NCBI RefSeq assembly: GCF_021646545.1
Contig: NZ_JAKIRP010000002.1
Span: forward strand, 744,001 to 808,000
Direction of reading: 5' to 3'
DNA: 64,000 nucleotides
Source of the DNA: Chitinophaga filiformis
Lineage (GTDB): Bacteria > Bacteroidota > Bacteroidia > Chitinophagales > Chitinophagaceae
Shown: piece after piece, positions 28,694-37,516 of the stretch
Layout: the number at the start of each line of letters is the position of its first letter
Numbering within the stretch: position 1 is the first letter of the stretch
Position numbers and translations under genes: made by a program
The notes under the pieces: generated by a model
Databases searched by the model: none
What the model was told of the DNA's origin: nothing
The model's input: the letters and a program-made list of their open reading frames with translations, nothing else

Positions 28694-30466
28694 ATGCCAA
28701 ATCCATATATCGCTTTGTTGCGGACAGCATACCATTATGCGCGCCACGAACGAAAAACATACATACTTGTATATACGTTATTCATTTTTGCGAATATCAT
28801 TTACTCCCTGAATCCCATTCTTTTCGGCTGGTTCATCGGGAAGATCCAGCACGATACCCAGCGGGTCTTTTATTACGCGTTTCTTTATGCGGTTACTTAT
28901 TTCGGACTGAAACTTGTCGAGTGGTGTTTCCACGGCCCGGCACGTGTCATGGAGCGCCAGCTGGCCTTCAACCTCAGTCGTAACTTCCTGATGGAGCGCT
29001 ATCACCAGGCCCTGCACCTGCCGATAAAATGGCACCAGGACCATCACAGCGGTTCCACTATCAACCGTATCCGCAAGGCCTTTGAAGCACTAAAGGAATT
29101 TTTTGATAAAGGATTCATGTATATCCATGCACTCGCCAAAATGGTGTTTTCGGTTACTGCGATGCTGTATTTTTCTCCGCTGTTTGGCAGTATAGGCATT
29201 CTGCTGGGTTTAGTCACCATCTGGGTGATCATGAAATTTGATAAGCCCTTTATTAAAACACTCGATGAAGTAAATGAGCGGGAGCACGTGGTCTCTTCCA
29301 CACTCTTCGACAGCCTGTCGAACATTATGACGGTGATCACGCTGCGTCTGGAGAAAAGCATGGAAAGCGGACTGCTGAGTAAAGTGCAGCTCATTGCGCG
29401 GCCGTTCAGAAAAAATGCTGTGATCAATGAATGGAAGTGGTTTGCGGCCGACATGTTAGTGAGCCTCATTTATGTGGTAGTTGCTGCCGGATATGTCTAC
29501 CAGAATTGGAAAGCAGGCGAGGTGTTCCCTGTAGCAGGATTGATTACCCTGCTGGGTTTTGTTACGCAGTTTACCACGGTATTCCACGACGTTGCCTGGC
29601 AATACACTGAGATCGTGCAGTTCAATACCCACGTGGAAACAGCCCGTAATATTGAAAAGGCCTATAAGGAACAGCACCGTCCGGATCAACCGACCGATTT
29701 GCCGGATAACTGGCAGACTATCGAGATCAGGAACCTCAATTTCTCGCACCGTAACCAATACGACAGCGAACATGCCCCGCAAAGCCTGCATAATCTGCGT
29801 CTCAGCATCGGCCGGGGGAAAAAGATCGCCCTGATCGGTGAAAGCGGCAGCGGAAAAAGCACCCTGCTCTCTCTGTTAAGGGGGTTGTATAATCCAGAGC
29901 CGGGTATGCAGTTAGAAGTGGACGGTAAGCCCTTCGGATTGGATACCATCAACGAAACTGTTACCTTATTCCCACAGGAACCAGAGATATTTGAAAACAC
30001 TATTGCTTACAATATCACACTTGGCCTTCCTTTTACCGACGAAGAAATAATGGAGGTCAGCGAAAGCGCCCATTTCACGGATGTGATTCACCATCTTCCC
30101 AAAGGACTGGAATCGGACATACGGGAAAAAGGTGTAAACCTTTCTGGTGGACAGAAACAACGATTGGCGCTGGCACGCGGTATTCTGGCGGCTCGTGAAA
30201 GCGAAGTGGTGTTGCTGGACGAACCGACCAGCAGCGTGGATCCGAAAACGGAAGCAATGATCTATCAGAAAATGTTTGCAGCTTTCAAAGACAAGGCGCT
30301 CATTTCTTCCATGCACCGTCTGCACCTGCTATATCAGTTCGACTATATTTATGTGCTCCGGCAAGGTAGTATTGTGGCTGAAGGAACGTTTGAATACCTC
30401 CGTGAACACAGCGCCATTTTTCAGGAGCTGTGGAAACACCAGAAGGATACAGGTAGGGAAGGATAA
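28694..30466 (+). CDS. ABC transporter ATP-binding protein/permease (exporter half-transporter)
   Basis: About 590 residues from the ATG at 28694 (MPNPYIALLRTAYHY). This start is preferred because the longer frame from 28607 adds an untypical lead. The N-terminal half holds about six transmembrane helices of the ABC exporter type. The C-terminal half is the ATPase with GESGSGKST (Walker A), LSGGQKQRLALARG (signature) and VVLLDEPTSSVD (Walker B). The usual switch histidine appears in SSMHRLHLL. It acts as a dimer in the inner membrane. The substrate is unknown. It lies about 210 bp before the peptide/MNIO pair on the same strand, so a link to export of that product is possible but not shown. 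Confidence 0.9.
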   Translation: MPNPYIALLRTAYHYARHERKTYILVYTLFIFANIIYSLNPILFGWFIGKIQHDTQRVFYYAFLYAVTYFGLKLVEWCFHGPARVMERQLAFNLSRNFLMERYHQALHLPIKWHQDHHSGSTINRIRKAFEALKEFFDKGFMYIHALAKMVFSVTAMLYFSPLFGSIGILLGLVTIWVIMKFDKPFIKTLDEVNEREHVVSSTLFDSLSNIMTVITLRLEKSMESGLLSKVQLIARPFRKNAVINEWKWFAADMLVSLIYVVVAAGYVYQNWKAGEVFPVAGLITLLGFVTQFTTVFHDVAWQYTEIVQFNTHVETARNIEKAYKEQHRPDQPTDLPDNWQTIEIRNLNFSHRNQYDSEHAPQSLHNLRLSIGRGKKIALIGESGSGKSTLLSLLRGLYNPEPGMQLEVDGKPFGLDTINETVTLFPQEPEIFENTIAYNITLGLPFTDEEIMEVSESAHFTDVIHHLPKGLESDIREKGVNLSGGQKQRLALARGILAARESEVVLLDEPTSSVDPKTEAMIYQKMFAAFKDKALISSMHRLHLLYQFDYIYVLRQGSIVAEGTFEYLREHSAIFQELWKHQKDTGREG

Positions 30467-30507
30467 TTGACGGCGTCCTTAAATTCCTGAAACACTAGTA
30501 ATTGCAT

Positions 30508-30545
30508 AAATGGCTGCTTTGACCTCCAGGTCAGGGTGGCCATTT
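30508..30545 (+). terminator. Probable terminator after the ABC exporter
   Basis: AAATGGC (30508-30514) and GCCATTT (30539-30545) form the outer stem, and GACCT/AGGTC forms an inner stem. A T-run follows. It lies about 40 bp past the ABC exporter stop and would separate it from the peptide/MNIO genes. Confidence 0.55.
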
Positions 30546-30676
30546 TTATTTCTGCCTGTAACCTTTTTCCTGTTGCGACGTTTCACAGGTAACAACTCCC
30601 GAGACCTGTAGTAACTGTAGCCGTAGCTGGGACAATAATTACGCATTTTCTTATTCATCTTCAAAAAAGCAAAAGA

Positions 30677-30832
30677 ATGAAGCTGCCCAAATCTCTGCTT
30701 AGCGCCATCCTTATTGGCATTGCTATCCAAACAACTGTCGTTTCCTGTGGGAAAGATGATCAACCCAAGCCGAAAGAAAAGCCGAAGCAGAATCAACCGC
30801 TGGGCAACTGCCCTGCCTGTGGTATGGGTTGA
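30677..30832 (+). CDS. Putative MNIO-type RiPP precursor, lipoprotein-like
   Basis: This 51-residue ORF starts with MKLPKSLLSAILIGIAIQTT and has a lipobox-like VVSC (Cys24), followed by a Lys/Pro-rich spacer (KPKEKPKQNQP) and a C-terminal core NCPACGMG (Cys45, Cys48). Its TGA overlaps the TTG start of the DUF692 enzyme (TTGA, 30829-30832), which points to coupled translation. Short Cys-containing peptides next to DUF692 genes are the substrates of known MNIO enzymes, and as I recall Chryseobacterium ChrA-type precursors end in a similar Cys-Pro-x-Cys-Gly motif. A lipoprotein signal on such a peptide is uncommon. The modification is inferred; alternatively it may be a small structural lipoprotein. 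Confidence 0.72.
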   Translation: MKLPKSLLSAILIGIAIQTTVVSCGKDDQPKPKEKPKQNQPLGNCPACGMG

Positions 30833-31995
30833 TAACCGACATCCGACACTCACGCTGTAATTTCAAAAAGGTGCCTAAAATCTTATCCGCCGTTGCCTGT
30901 AATCTGGATGCAAACATGCTCGCAGCATGTTTGCCTTTGATGGAAGAGTCACGGATCGAAGCCATAGAATGGTCTTTCGATGCATTATACAAGGTCAAAG
31001 AAGTACCTGCCTGGTTCCGGGAACTACTGACAGCCTTCAGCAATGAGAAACGGCTGATTGGCCACGGTGTCTTCTTTTCTCTTTTTTCAGGTAAGTGGTT
31101 GCCCGAGCAGGAAAGCTGGCTAAAACACCTGGAGCAGACCACTGATGAGTTCCATTTTGACCACATTACGGAACACTTCGGCTTCATGACAGGTAAAGAC
31201 TTTCACCACGGAGCCCCGCTGAATATCCCTTATACTACCGCCACCCTCAATATTGGAAGGGACAGGCTGAAGCGGATCCATGAAGCCTGCGGGCGCCCGG
31301 TTGGTCTGGAGAACCTGGCCTTTTCCTATTCGCTGGACGAAGTAAAGCGACACGGCGCCTTTTTGGAACAGCTGCTTGAGCCGGTAAACGGATTTATTAT
31401 TCTCGATCTTCACAATCTGTACTGTCAGCTCCGGAATTTCGATATCTCTTTTGATGAGATGATTGCATTATACCCATTGGATAGAGTCCGGGAAATCCAT
31501 ATCTCAGGCGGCAGCTGGGACGATTCTGCCGCTGTACCCAACCGTCGCATAAGGAGAGATACGCACGACGATGCAGTGCCTCCTGAAGTTTTTCAGTTGC
31601 TTGAAATGACTATGGCACGATGCCCGCATCTTAAATATGTGGTGCTGGAGCAATTGGGAAATGGTCTGGAAACAGCAACGAGCAAACAATGTTTCTACAA
31701 CGATTTCCTGCAGATGGAGGAGATCGTTCGTAAGAACAGTGATGATAACGATGCCGATACGCCTGATCCTTTTCTTCCCTTATCTCCTTTATCAACAGAT
31801 ACCGCTATAGAAGACATGATCCTATATCAGCAGCAGCTGGAACTTTCCGCTATTCTTGAATCGTCAGACTCTTATGCACAGGCAATGGATGCACTCCGGC
31901 AGTCTTCCCTGGCTAATTCAGACTGGAAAATAGAGCAGTGGGAGCCATATATGATTGAAACGGCTGTGAAGATTGCGCGGAAGTGGAAGAAGTAG
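30829..31995 (+). CDS. DUF692 family MNIO (multinuclear non-haem iron oxidase)
   Basis: 388 residues from a TTG start that overlaps the precursor stop. No ATG exists before the first conserved strand (KILSAVACNLD); a GTG at 30871 is the alternative start. The TIM-barrel part (about 15-290) shows likely metal ligands in IGHGVFF (His79), ITEHFGF (Glu115, His116), GLENLAF (Glu161, Asn162), DLHNLY (Asp193, His195), REIHISGG (His224), THDDAVP (His246, Asp247) and VVLEQLG (Glu274). MNIOs such as MbnB, TglH and ChrH oxidise peptide cysteines. The last 90 residues (about 300-388) are an acidic linker and a helical extension that may do the job of a separate partner protein. The reaction here is unknown. 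Confidence 0.85.
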   Translation: MITDIRHSRCNFKKVPKILSAVACNLDANMLAACLPLMEESRIEAIEWSFDALYKVKEVPAWFRELLTAFSNEKRLIGHGVFFSLFSGKWLPEQESWLKHLEQTTDEFHFDHITEHFGFMTGKDFHHGAPLNIPYTTATLNIGRDRLKRIHEACGRPVGLENLAFSYSLDEVKRHGAFLEQLLEPVNGFIILDLHNLYCQLRNFDISFDEMIALYPLDRVREIHISGGSWDDSAAVPNRRIRRDTHDDAVPPEVFQLLEMTMARCPHLKYVVLEQLGNGLETATSKQCFYNDFLQMEEIVRKNSDDNDADTPDPFLPLSPLSTDTAIEDMILYQQQLELSAILESSDSYAQAMDALRQSSLANSDWKIEQWEPYMIETAVKIARKWKK

Positions 31996-32033
31996 GTGGA
32001 TTTTTGTAACTTGATTTTACAAAACCCACTCCA

Positions 32034-32489
32034 ATGACAAAACGCGAAATAACCCTCGTTTGCATCACCGCACTAATTATGTGCATCCCAATAGCCATTA
32101 TTGCACATAAAAACCAGCAACCGCCCTTATCATCCACTATTTACGACTGGAATGATATCAAAGTGGAACCCACTAAAACAGGCGAAAGACGCCAGTTCCT
32201 TCAGGCGCCTACACCAACACTGGATGAACTGGAGCTGCATGTTACAACATTGAACCCCGGAGAAGCACCACATCCTCCACATCAGCATCCCGACGAAGAA
32301 CTGATCATTATAAAAGAGGGGACGGTTGAATCGACCGTAAACGGCATCACGAAACGTGTCGGGCCGGGTTCTGTCATTTTCCAGGCATCCAACCAATTGC
32401 ATGGTATTAAAAATGTGGGCACTACCAAAGCAGTGTACCATGTTATTAAATGGAAAACAGAAAAGACGCCTAAGGCTCCTATTCGCTGA
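32034..32489 (+). CDS. Membrane-anchored cupin-domain protein
   Basis: 151 residues. An N-terminal hydrophobic helix (about 6-25, ITLVCITALIMCIPIAIIA) is followed by a single cupin (about 60-140) with HPPHQHPDEEL and NQLHGIKNVG, which supply the usual His/His/Glu/His metal site. The gene lies 38 bp after the MNIO gene on the same strand and could be co-transcribed with it. The cupin would sit outside the inner membrane. Its function is unknown; a role in handling the modified peptide is only a guess from position. Confidence 0.75.
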   Translation: MTKREITLVCITALIMCIPIAIIAHKNQQPPLSSTIYDWNDIKVEPTKTGERRQFLQAPTPTLDELELHVTTLNPGEAPHPPHQHPDEELIIIKEGTVESTVNGITKRVGPGSVIFQASNQLHGIKNVGTTKAVYHVIKWKTEKTPKAPIR

Positions 32490-32645
32490 TAGCAGCTGAC
32501 AAAAATAACCGGTGACACGGTAAGGATGCCTCCAAAGAATATACCTAACAACTCGTGGTGAATTTTTGTGATAAAGAATGCTGTAGCTGGGAAAGAAAAG
32601 TATGTCATGCGACGATGATAAATACGAACAGCACCTCACAAGCAT

Positions 32646-32667
32646 ATTTATTCGTATACGAATAAAT
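32646..32667. promoter_or_regulatory. 22 bp perfect palindrome, candidate operator
   Basis: The 22 bases 32646-32667, with centre CGTATACG, are a perfect inverted repeat with no spacer. It lies about 120 bp before the VOC gene in an otherwise featureless AT-rich gap (32490-32788). The form fits the binding site of a dimeric repressor. No regulator gene is adjacent. Confidence 0.5.
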
Positions 32668-32788
32668 TATATTGTAAGCTAAATGAAAAAAAATCTGTTC
32701 TTTTATCCTCATCTCGAATCCCAAAGACAACAGGATTGACCAGATCGCATTCTTCAAAATAGTTCATCACAAATCAAAAATGTAAACA

Positions 32789-33238
32789 ATGGCAACCGTA
32801 AATGTCTATTTAACTTTTAATGGTAATTGCGAAGAAGCCTTTAATTTTTACAAGTCCGTATTCGGTGGTGAGTTCCCGTATATCGGACGATTTGGAGAAA
32901 TGCCGCATGGTGAAGGCGGCATGAAAGTGGGGCCGGAAGATGCCAACAAGATCATGCATGTATCCCTTCCCATTAGTAAGGAAACGATGTTGATGGGAAG
33001 TGATTCAGGCGGTGAATGGGCTTCGAACTACAAAGAAGGCAACAACTTTTCGATCTCTGTAAACGCCGGCGACCGCCAGGAAGCCGATAAGCTGTTTGGC
33101 GGACTATCGGCAGGAGGGCGGGTAACTATGCCAATGGCGGACACATTTTGGGGAGCTTACTTCGGGATGTTCACAGACAAGTTCGGCATCAACTGGATGG
33201 TGAATTATGATGATCCATCAAAAGCAAAGCCGCAGTAA
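32789..33238 (+). CDS. VOC-superfamily protein, PhnB-like
   Basis: 149 residues, predicted soluble. It has the PhnB/glyoxalase-like pattern: VNVYLTFNGNCEEAFNFYKSVFGGEF at the start, IMHVSLPI, FSISVNAGDRQEADKLFGGLSAGGRVTMPM, and WGAYFGMFTDKFGINWMVNY at the end. These small dimeric proteins bind metals or ligands, and most have no known reaction. It is monocistronic, with a terminator downstream. Confidence 0.85.
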   Translation: MATVNVYLTFNGNCEEAFNFYKSVFGGEFPYIGRFGEMPHGEGGMKVGPEDANKIMHVSLPISKETMLMGSDSGGEWASNYKEGNNFSISVNAGDRQEADKLFGGLSAGGRVTMPMADTFWGAYFGMFTDKFGINWMVNYDDPSKAKPQ

Positions 33239-33269
33239 ATACTGGCAGTTAACCTGTTTAATGCATTTC

Positions 33270-33305
33270 AAAACCGCTACAGCGATCAGTTGCAGCGGTT
33301 TTTCT
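33270..33305 (+). terminator. Terminator after the VOC gene
   Basis: AAAACCGCT (33270-33278) pairs with AGCGGTTTT further on and is followed by a T-run ending near 33305. It lies 31 bp past the VOC stop and just before the convergent peptidase gene, so it may serve both strands. Confidence 0.75.
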
Positions 33306-33333
33306 TTTGATGTTTCCATCCAGCAAACAAACG

Positions 33334-36192
33334 TCACACCGCTGCTACCTGTATGTAAAAATGCTCTTCATCCACTTCAAAATCATCTTCCCTCATTTGC
33401 TTCAAGGTCATCGTCTGCCAGTCGGTAGTTGGATAAATGAAACCAAACCGGCCCCGGGCAACCGTTACTTTAACCGGCATCCTGAACCCGGGTACGTCTG
33501 CCTGCCAACGGTATGTCAGCTGTACATTATTCCCCTTTTCTTTCAGCGATATTTCCAGCTTCGGCAGACTGGTGTATTTCAGATATTGATCAAAGAACCA
33601 TGTATAATCCCGTCCCGTACGCAGAGAGATGTAATTCACCAACTCATCCGACGACAATGTCTGATAGCGGAAATGCTGCTGTATATCCTTCAATAGCGCA
33701 AACCATAAGGTATCGTTATCCACTACAAAGCGGAGCGTGTTCAGCATCAGGCTGCCTTTGGTATACATATCGCCGATATCATAGTGGATATGATTTACAT
33801 CATATGCCCCCGTTACAGGCTCACTGTTGTTTACCTGCTCCTTCTGCGTATTCAGATACATTGGGCCTATCGTCTTACCCTCGATGCATTCCATCATAAG
33901 ACTTTCCGCATAGGTGGCAAATGCCTCATGTATCCACATATCGGCAATATCTTTACAGCTGATAGCATTACCCCACCATTCGTGCGCTGATTCATGCCAG
34001 AGCAAAGGAACATAATCCAGGCGCATGCCCTCTTTGATCTTCCCGATGCATACACCGCTCTGGTGCTCCATCGGATAGGGACTCTCCAGCAGTGTGAAGC
34101 CATCACGTGAAAACGGGTATTTTCCAAAATGTTGTTCAAAACAGGCCAGCATTGGCTTTACCTGCGCAAACATCACTTTCGTACGTTCTACATTATAAGG
34201 CATCACATAATAGTCCAGCGTCAGCGTATCACCACCGCTGACATAGGCATCCGTTAAATGAACGTATTTACCGATGCAAAAGGTAGCGTTGTAGTTATTG
34301 ATAGGATATGTCACCAGCCATTCATATCGTGTCTTATGGGTGCCTACTGGTGTTTTTCGTTGTAAACGGCCATTGGATATCTCAGTGAAGCCGTTGGGTA
34401 TGGTGATCCAGATACGCATACTGTCCGGTTCATCCGACAAGTGATCTTTATTAGGCCACCATAAGCTGGCGCCGGAGCCCTGGCATACTACCTGTACCCA
34501 GGGATTGCCTTCCTCATCTTTGTCCCATAATACACCGCCATGCATGGAGATCTTCAGGTCGGGCACCTGGGGAACACCATCGTAATACACAGTGATCGTT
34601 TCTTCACTGCCAGCAGGTAATGTGACCGGGAACCTGACAAATACAGCATCCTCCTCCCGGGTAAACGATAGTGGCTGTCCCCCATACATTATCTTTTCAA
34701 TGCGCATATTGGCATACAGGTCTATCTGCATCCGGTTGAACGGCTCCACCACTTTAAAACGGATCTTGTTACTCCCCGCTATAGAACGGCTCTCCATGTT
34801 GACGTCCACATCCAGATCATAAAAACGAACATCGTAACACGAACGAAGCGGCGATAACGTACCGCGCAGCGTATCCGCCCGGGTAAAGCCGTTCTGGCGA
34901 TTAGATACATGTATTGCAGAAGGCTGTGCCGTCTCTTTTTGCTGTTTTACTGAGTCGGTGAGCACAGGAAGCAGGATGTTATAGTTTTCCCAGAATGCCG
35001 GATCATAGTCATTCCCTACCTCATGGTTCATGGATGACTTGTCGTTACTAACACCATCAGCAAAACGTTGTAAATTATCCTTGCTCACATCAGTAACCAG
35101 CAGGTAAAAATCGCCGGTCCATGGTACATCCACCATTCCCCGTTTTTTGCTGTTCAATACGCAATCCCAATGTCGCTGTACAGTACTCAGATAAGTTTTA
35201 TTGCCATATTTCTTGTAGTTGATCACCAACGTGAGCCTTTTAAAATCGAGGGTTGCTTTTAGCACCTTAGACATGATCGTATAGCCGATACCACCTTTTT
35301 CATGGCGGTTCAGGTAATCAACGCCTGCCGGGGTTGTTTCCATCTCACACCTTACCATTGCATGAGAGGCTTCCTCGATGTATATCTTCGCCCGCACCAG
35401 TGCTTTGCGGCTGTCTTCTTTAGGCTGCAGTTGCAGCACCAGCAGATTACGGTCGCCTTCCCGGATTGTTTCCTTGTAGTCGCAGATATAATGGCGGAAA
35501 TTACGTTCATTCAGTATATTATTCTTCGCATCAAGGTATTTCTGTAAGTCTTCGTTCAGGGAGGAGTAAGCCGTATTCGTAACATTACTGATCCAGCTAT
35601 AGAACTGCGGGTCTTTACTCCAGTCCACCGTCTTTTTACGGCCTTTGATGATGCGGATCTGGTCTTTATGGTCCCGGCTGGTACGATATGTTTTATATAT
35701 ATCCAGTACCGATTCATTGAAATTGACCGTGTCTGCCGCCACACGGATATTTTCTCTGTAAAAAGCGGTCATCCTCACATCGGCTGTATCGTAATTATCC
35801 GGTATGCTGTTCAGCATTTGCCGCAGGATGCCAAAACCGTTACGCACGTTTACCGATACTGCCGGGAGCAGGTAAACGGAAGGTTCCATACGGATGTCCA
35901 TACCCTGCAGGTTGGTTTGAGGCAGGGGGATAGCGATTGTCTTATACCCAATGCAGGAAATCAGCAGGGTGTCCCGCCAGAACTTTTCCGCTATATTAAA
36001 AATGAACTCGCCCGCTGTATTGGCCACCGTCCCTATGCTGCCGTTTGCTAACTGGATATTGGCATAAATAACTGGTTGATGACTACCGGCGTCGGTTATC
36101 CTGCCGGCGAGCGTGATGAATTTATCCTGGGCAAGAACCCGGTTACCGGCCAACGCCAATAATAACAAACAAAGACGAGCGTAATGTTTCAT
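33334..36192 (-). CDS. M1-family metallopeptidase fused to a carboxypeptidase-regulatory-like domain
   Basis: 952 residues from the ATG at 36192 (MKHYARLCLLLLALAGN; a longer frame starts at 36219 but would precede the signal peptide). After the signal (cut near VLAQ) come a carboxypeptidase-regulatory-like domain (about 25-105, LAGRITDAGSHQPVIYANIQ), a middle beta-rich region of about 270 residues like that of TonB-independent surface proteins (DUF5686-like), and an M1 aminopeptidase part (about 440-940). The zinc site is HESAHEWW (His733, Glu734, His737) with Glu756 in WIHEAFATY. The usual GAMEN motif is replaced by MEHQSGV. It would cleave peptides outside the cytoplasm. Confidence 0.82.
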   Translation of the reverse strand: MKHYARLCLLLLALAGNRVLAQDKFITLAGRITDAGSHQPVIYANIQLANGSIGTVANTAGEFIFNIAEKFWRDTLLISCIGYKTIAIPLPQTNLQGMDIRMEPSVYLLPAVSVNVRNGFGILRQMLNSIPDNYDTADVRMTAFYRENIRVAADTVNFNESVLDIYKTYRTSRDHKDQIRIIKGRKKTVDWSKDPQFYSWISNVTNTAYSSLNEDLQKYLDAKNNILNERNFRHYICDYKETIREGDRNLLVLQLQPKEDSRKALVRAKIYIEEASHAMVRCEMETTPAGVDYLNRHEKGGIGYTIMSKVLKATLDFKRLTLVINYKKYGNKTYLSTVQRHWDCVLNSKKRGMVDVPWTGDFYLLVTDVSKDNLQRFADGVSNDKSSMNHEVGNDYDPAFWENYNILLPVLTDSVKQQKETAQPSAIHVSNRQNGFTRADTLRGTLSPLRSCYDVRFYDLDVDVNMESRSIAGSNKIRFKVVEPFNRMQIDLYANMRIEKIMYGGQPLSFTREEDAVFVRFPVTLPAGSEETITVYYDGVPQVPDLKISMHGGVLWDKDEEGNPWVQVVCQGSGASLWWPNKDHLSDEPDSMRIWITIPNGFTEISNGRLQRKTPVGTHKTRYEWLVTYPINNYNATFCIGKYVHLTDAYVSGGDTLTLDYYVMPYNVERTKVMFAQVKPMLACFEQHFGKYPFSRDGFTLLESPYPMEHQSGVCIGKIKEGMRLDYVPLLWHESAHEWWGNAISCKDIADMWIHEAFATYAESLMMECIEGKTIGPMYLNTQKEQVNNSEPVTGAYDVNHIHYDIGDMYTKGSLMLNTLRFVVDNDTLWFALLKDIQQHFRYQTLSSDELVNYISLRTGRDYTWFFDQYLKYTSLPKLEISLKEKGNNVQLTYRWQADVPGFRMPVKVTVARGRFGFIYPTTDWQTMTLKQMREDDFEVDEEHFYIQVAAV

Positions 36193-36265
36193 TTCCTTTT
36201 TTCGGGTAAAGCAAGACATTTCAAGGGGTTATATCTACTCAAATCCGGAATTGAATAACATTTCC

Positions 36266-37405
36266 CTATTCATTTTCCGGTTTTGGCTGCTTTTCCAGGT
36301 GCCGGTTCATATACTCCCTGGGCGACATACCTGTATGACTTCGGAAGGCACGTTGGAAAGTGGCCTGCGAGTTAAAACCGGCATCGAAAGCCATGGCCAG
36401 GATAGTCAAATTGTCCTGCTGGAGCTGCATATTTTGCTTGAATGCCTCCACCCGGTACCCGTTCACAAACTCATTGAAGCTTTTCTGCAGGTGCTGGTTC
36501 AGTACCAACGAAATGGTTTTCTGCGGCAGGCCGGTATGTTTGGATAACATGGCCAGGTTCAACTCAGGGTCCAGGTACAAACGGTCCTGCTCCATCGCTT
36601 TCTTCAATAATGGTTCTGCCTCCTCTACCAGCTTTTCTGAGGGAGGCGCCACCACTTTCCTGGCAACCGGTGCTTCCTCGGGCGTCATCAGATAACCTTT
36701 TAATCCAAGACAGTAGATTAGAACTACCAGTGGTATATATACCGGGTACCAGTCTACTGTACTCAACACCTTGTCAGTCAGCGATGGGATCACATATGGC
36801 ACCAGGTAGATAAACCAGATAATCTGAAACACCAGAAATAGACGGATAAACTGCCGCAGCCATTCGCGTTGAGGATCCTTCTCGCTGCTTACCTTAGTGA
36901 GATACCTGGCCGATAGCCAGAGATAGACTGTAAGAGAACCCCAGCGGGGAATATCGGCATATACGTTATAATCGTCAATGAACGTGCCTACGGAAGTGGT
37001 TGGCGGTACCGAAAAATCCAGCAAAGCAGCTGTAATATATATTACAATACTAAGCTGGGGACCGCAATCTATTATCACCGGTAAAAAATGCATCCGCTGC
37101 TTCGGGGTGATCCTGAACGTCGGATCTATCGTACTTTTAACATAGAAGTACAACAGTGGCCCGAGGGGCATAACTATCACCAGCGGAATGAGATCGCCCA
37201 GCAGGTTCAGAGTGGGGTTGCTGGTGAACCAGGGGGATTCGGCGAGGTACAGATTAAGACAAGCCAGCGCTATCAGTAGGATGAGTGTACCCAGCAAACG
37301 ATTGGAACGGGATCGTTTCCGGGAGAAGAAGAGCAGTACGCTCATAATTGCGCCCTGGAGAAAACCCAACAGGATGAGAATGTGGAAAAATTCAGCAAAG
37401 GTCAT
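36266..37405 (-). CDS. AraC-family regulator with N-terminal membrane domain
   Basis: 379 residues. The N-terminal 240 residues contain about seven hydrophobic segments (FFHILILLGFLQGAIMSVLL, LLGTLILLIALACLNLYL and others). The C-terminal AraC helix-turn-helix (about 275-370) includes LAMLSKHTGLPQKTISLVLNQ and FDAGFNSQATFQRAFRSHTGMSPREYM. Membrane-linked AraC proteins of this type are common in Bacteroidota, and their signals are mostly unknown. The gene is divergent from the ECF sigma gene of the second polysaccharide locus (111 bp between), so it could influence that locus. It does not belong clearly to either neighbour. Confidence 0.85.
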   Translation of the reverse strand: MTFAEFFHILILLGFLQGAIMSVLLFFSRKRSRSNRLLGTLILLIALACLNLYLAESPWFTSNPTLNLLGDLIPLVIVMPLGPLLYFYVKSTIDPTFRITPKQRMHFLPVIIDCGPQLSIVIYITAALLDFSVPPTTSVGTFIDDYNVYADIPRWGSLTVYLWLSARYLTKVSSEKDPQREWLRQFIRLFLVFQIIWFIYLVPYVIPSLTDKVLSTVDWYPVYIPLVVLIYCLGLKGYLMTPEEAPVARKVVAPPSEKLVEEAEPLLKKAMEQDRLYLDPELNLAMLSKHTGLPQKTISLVLNQHLQKSFNEFVNGYRVEAFKQNMQLQQDNLTILAMAFDAGFNSQATFQRAFRSHTGMSPREYMNRHLEKQPKPENE

Positions 37406-37516
37406 AGCGCGGACGTTTCTGCATTAAAGATAGGGATTATTGAGGCTTGGTATTCCCTTCCCGCATTTGCCACATATTAGTTTAAGTAAAAAGAAATTTG
37501 TTTTTATATTTATGGT

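Noticed and set aside
30479..30853. 124-residue minus-strand ORF opposite the small peptide
   Set aside because: It lies antisense to the precursor and across the ABC terminator, is rich in Arg/Ser as shadow frames often are, and shows no domain.
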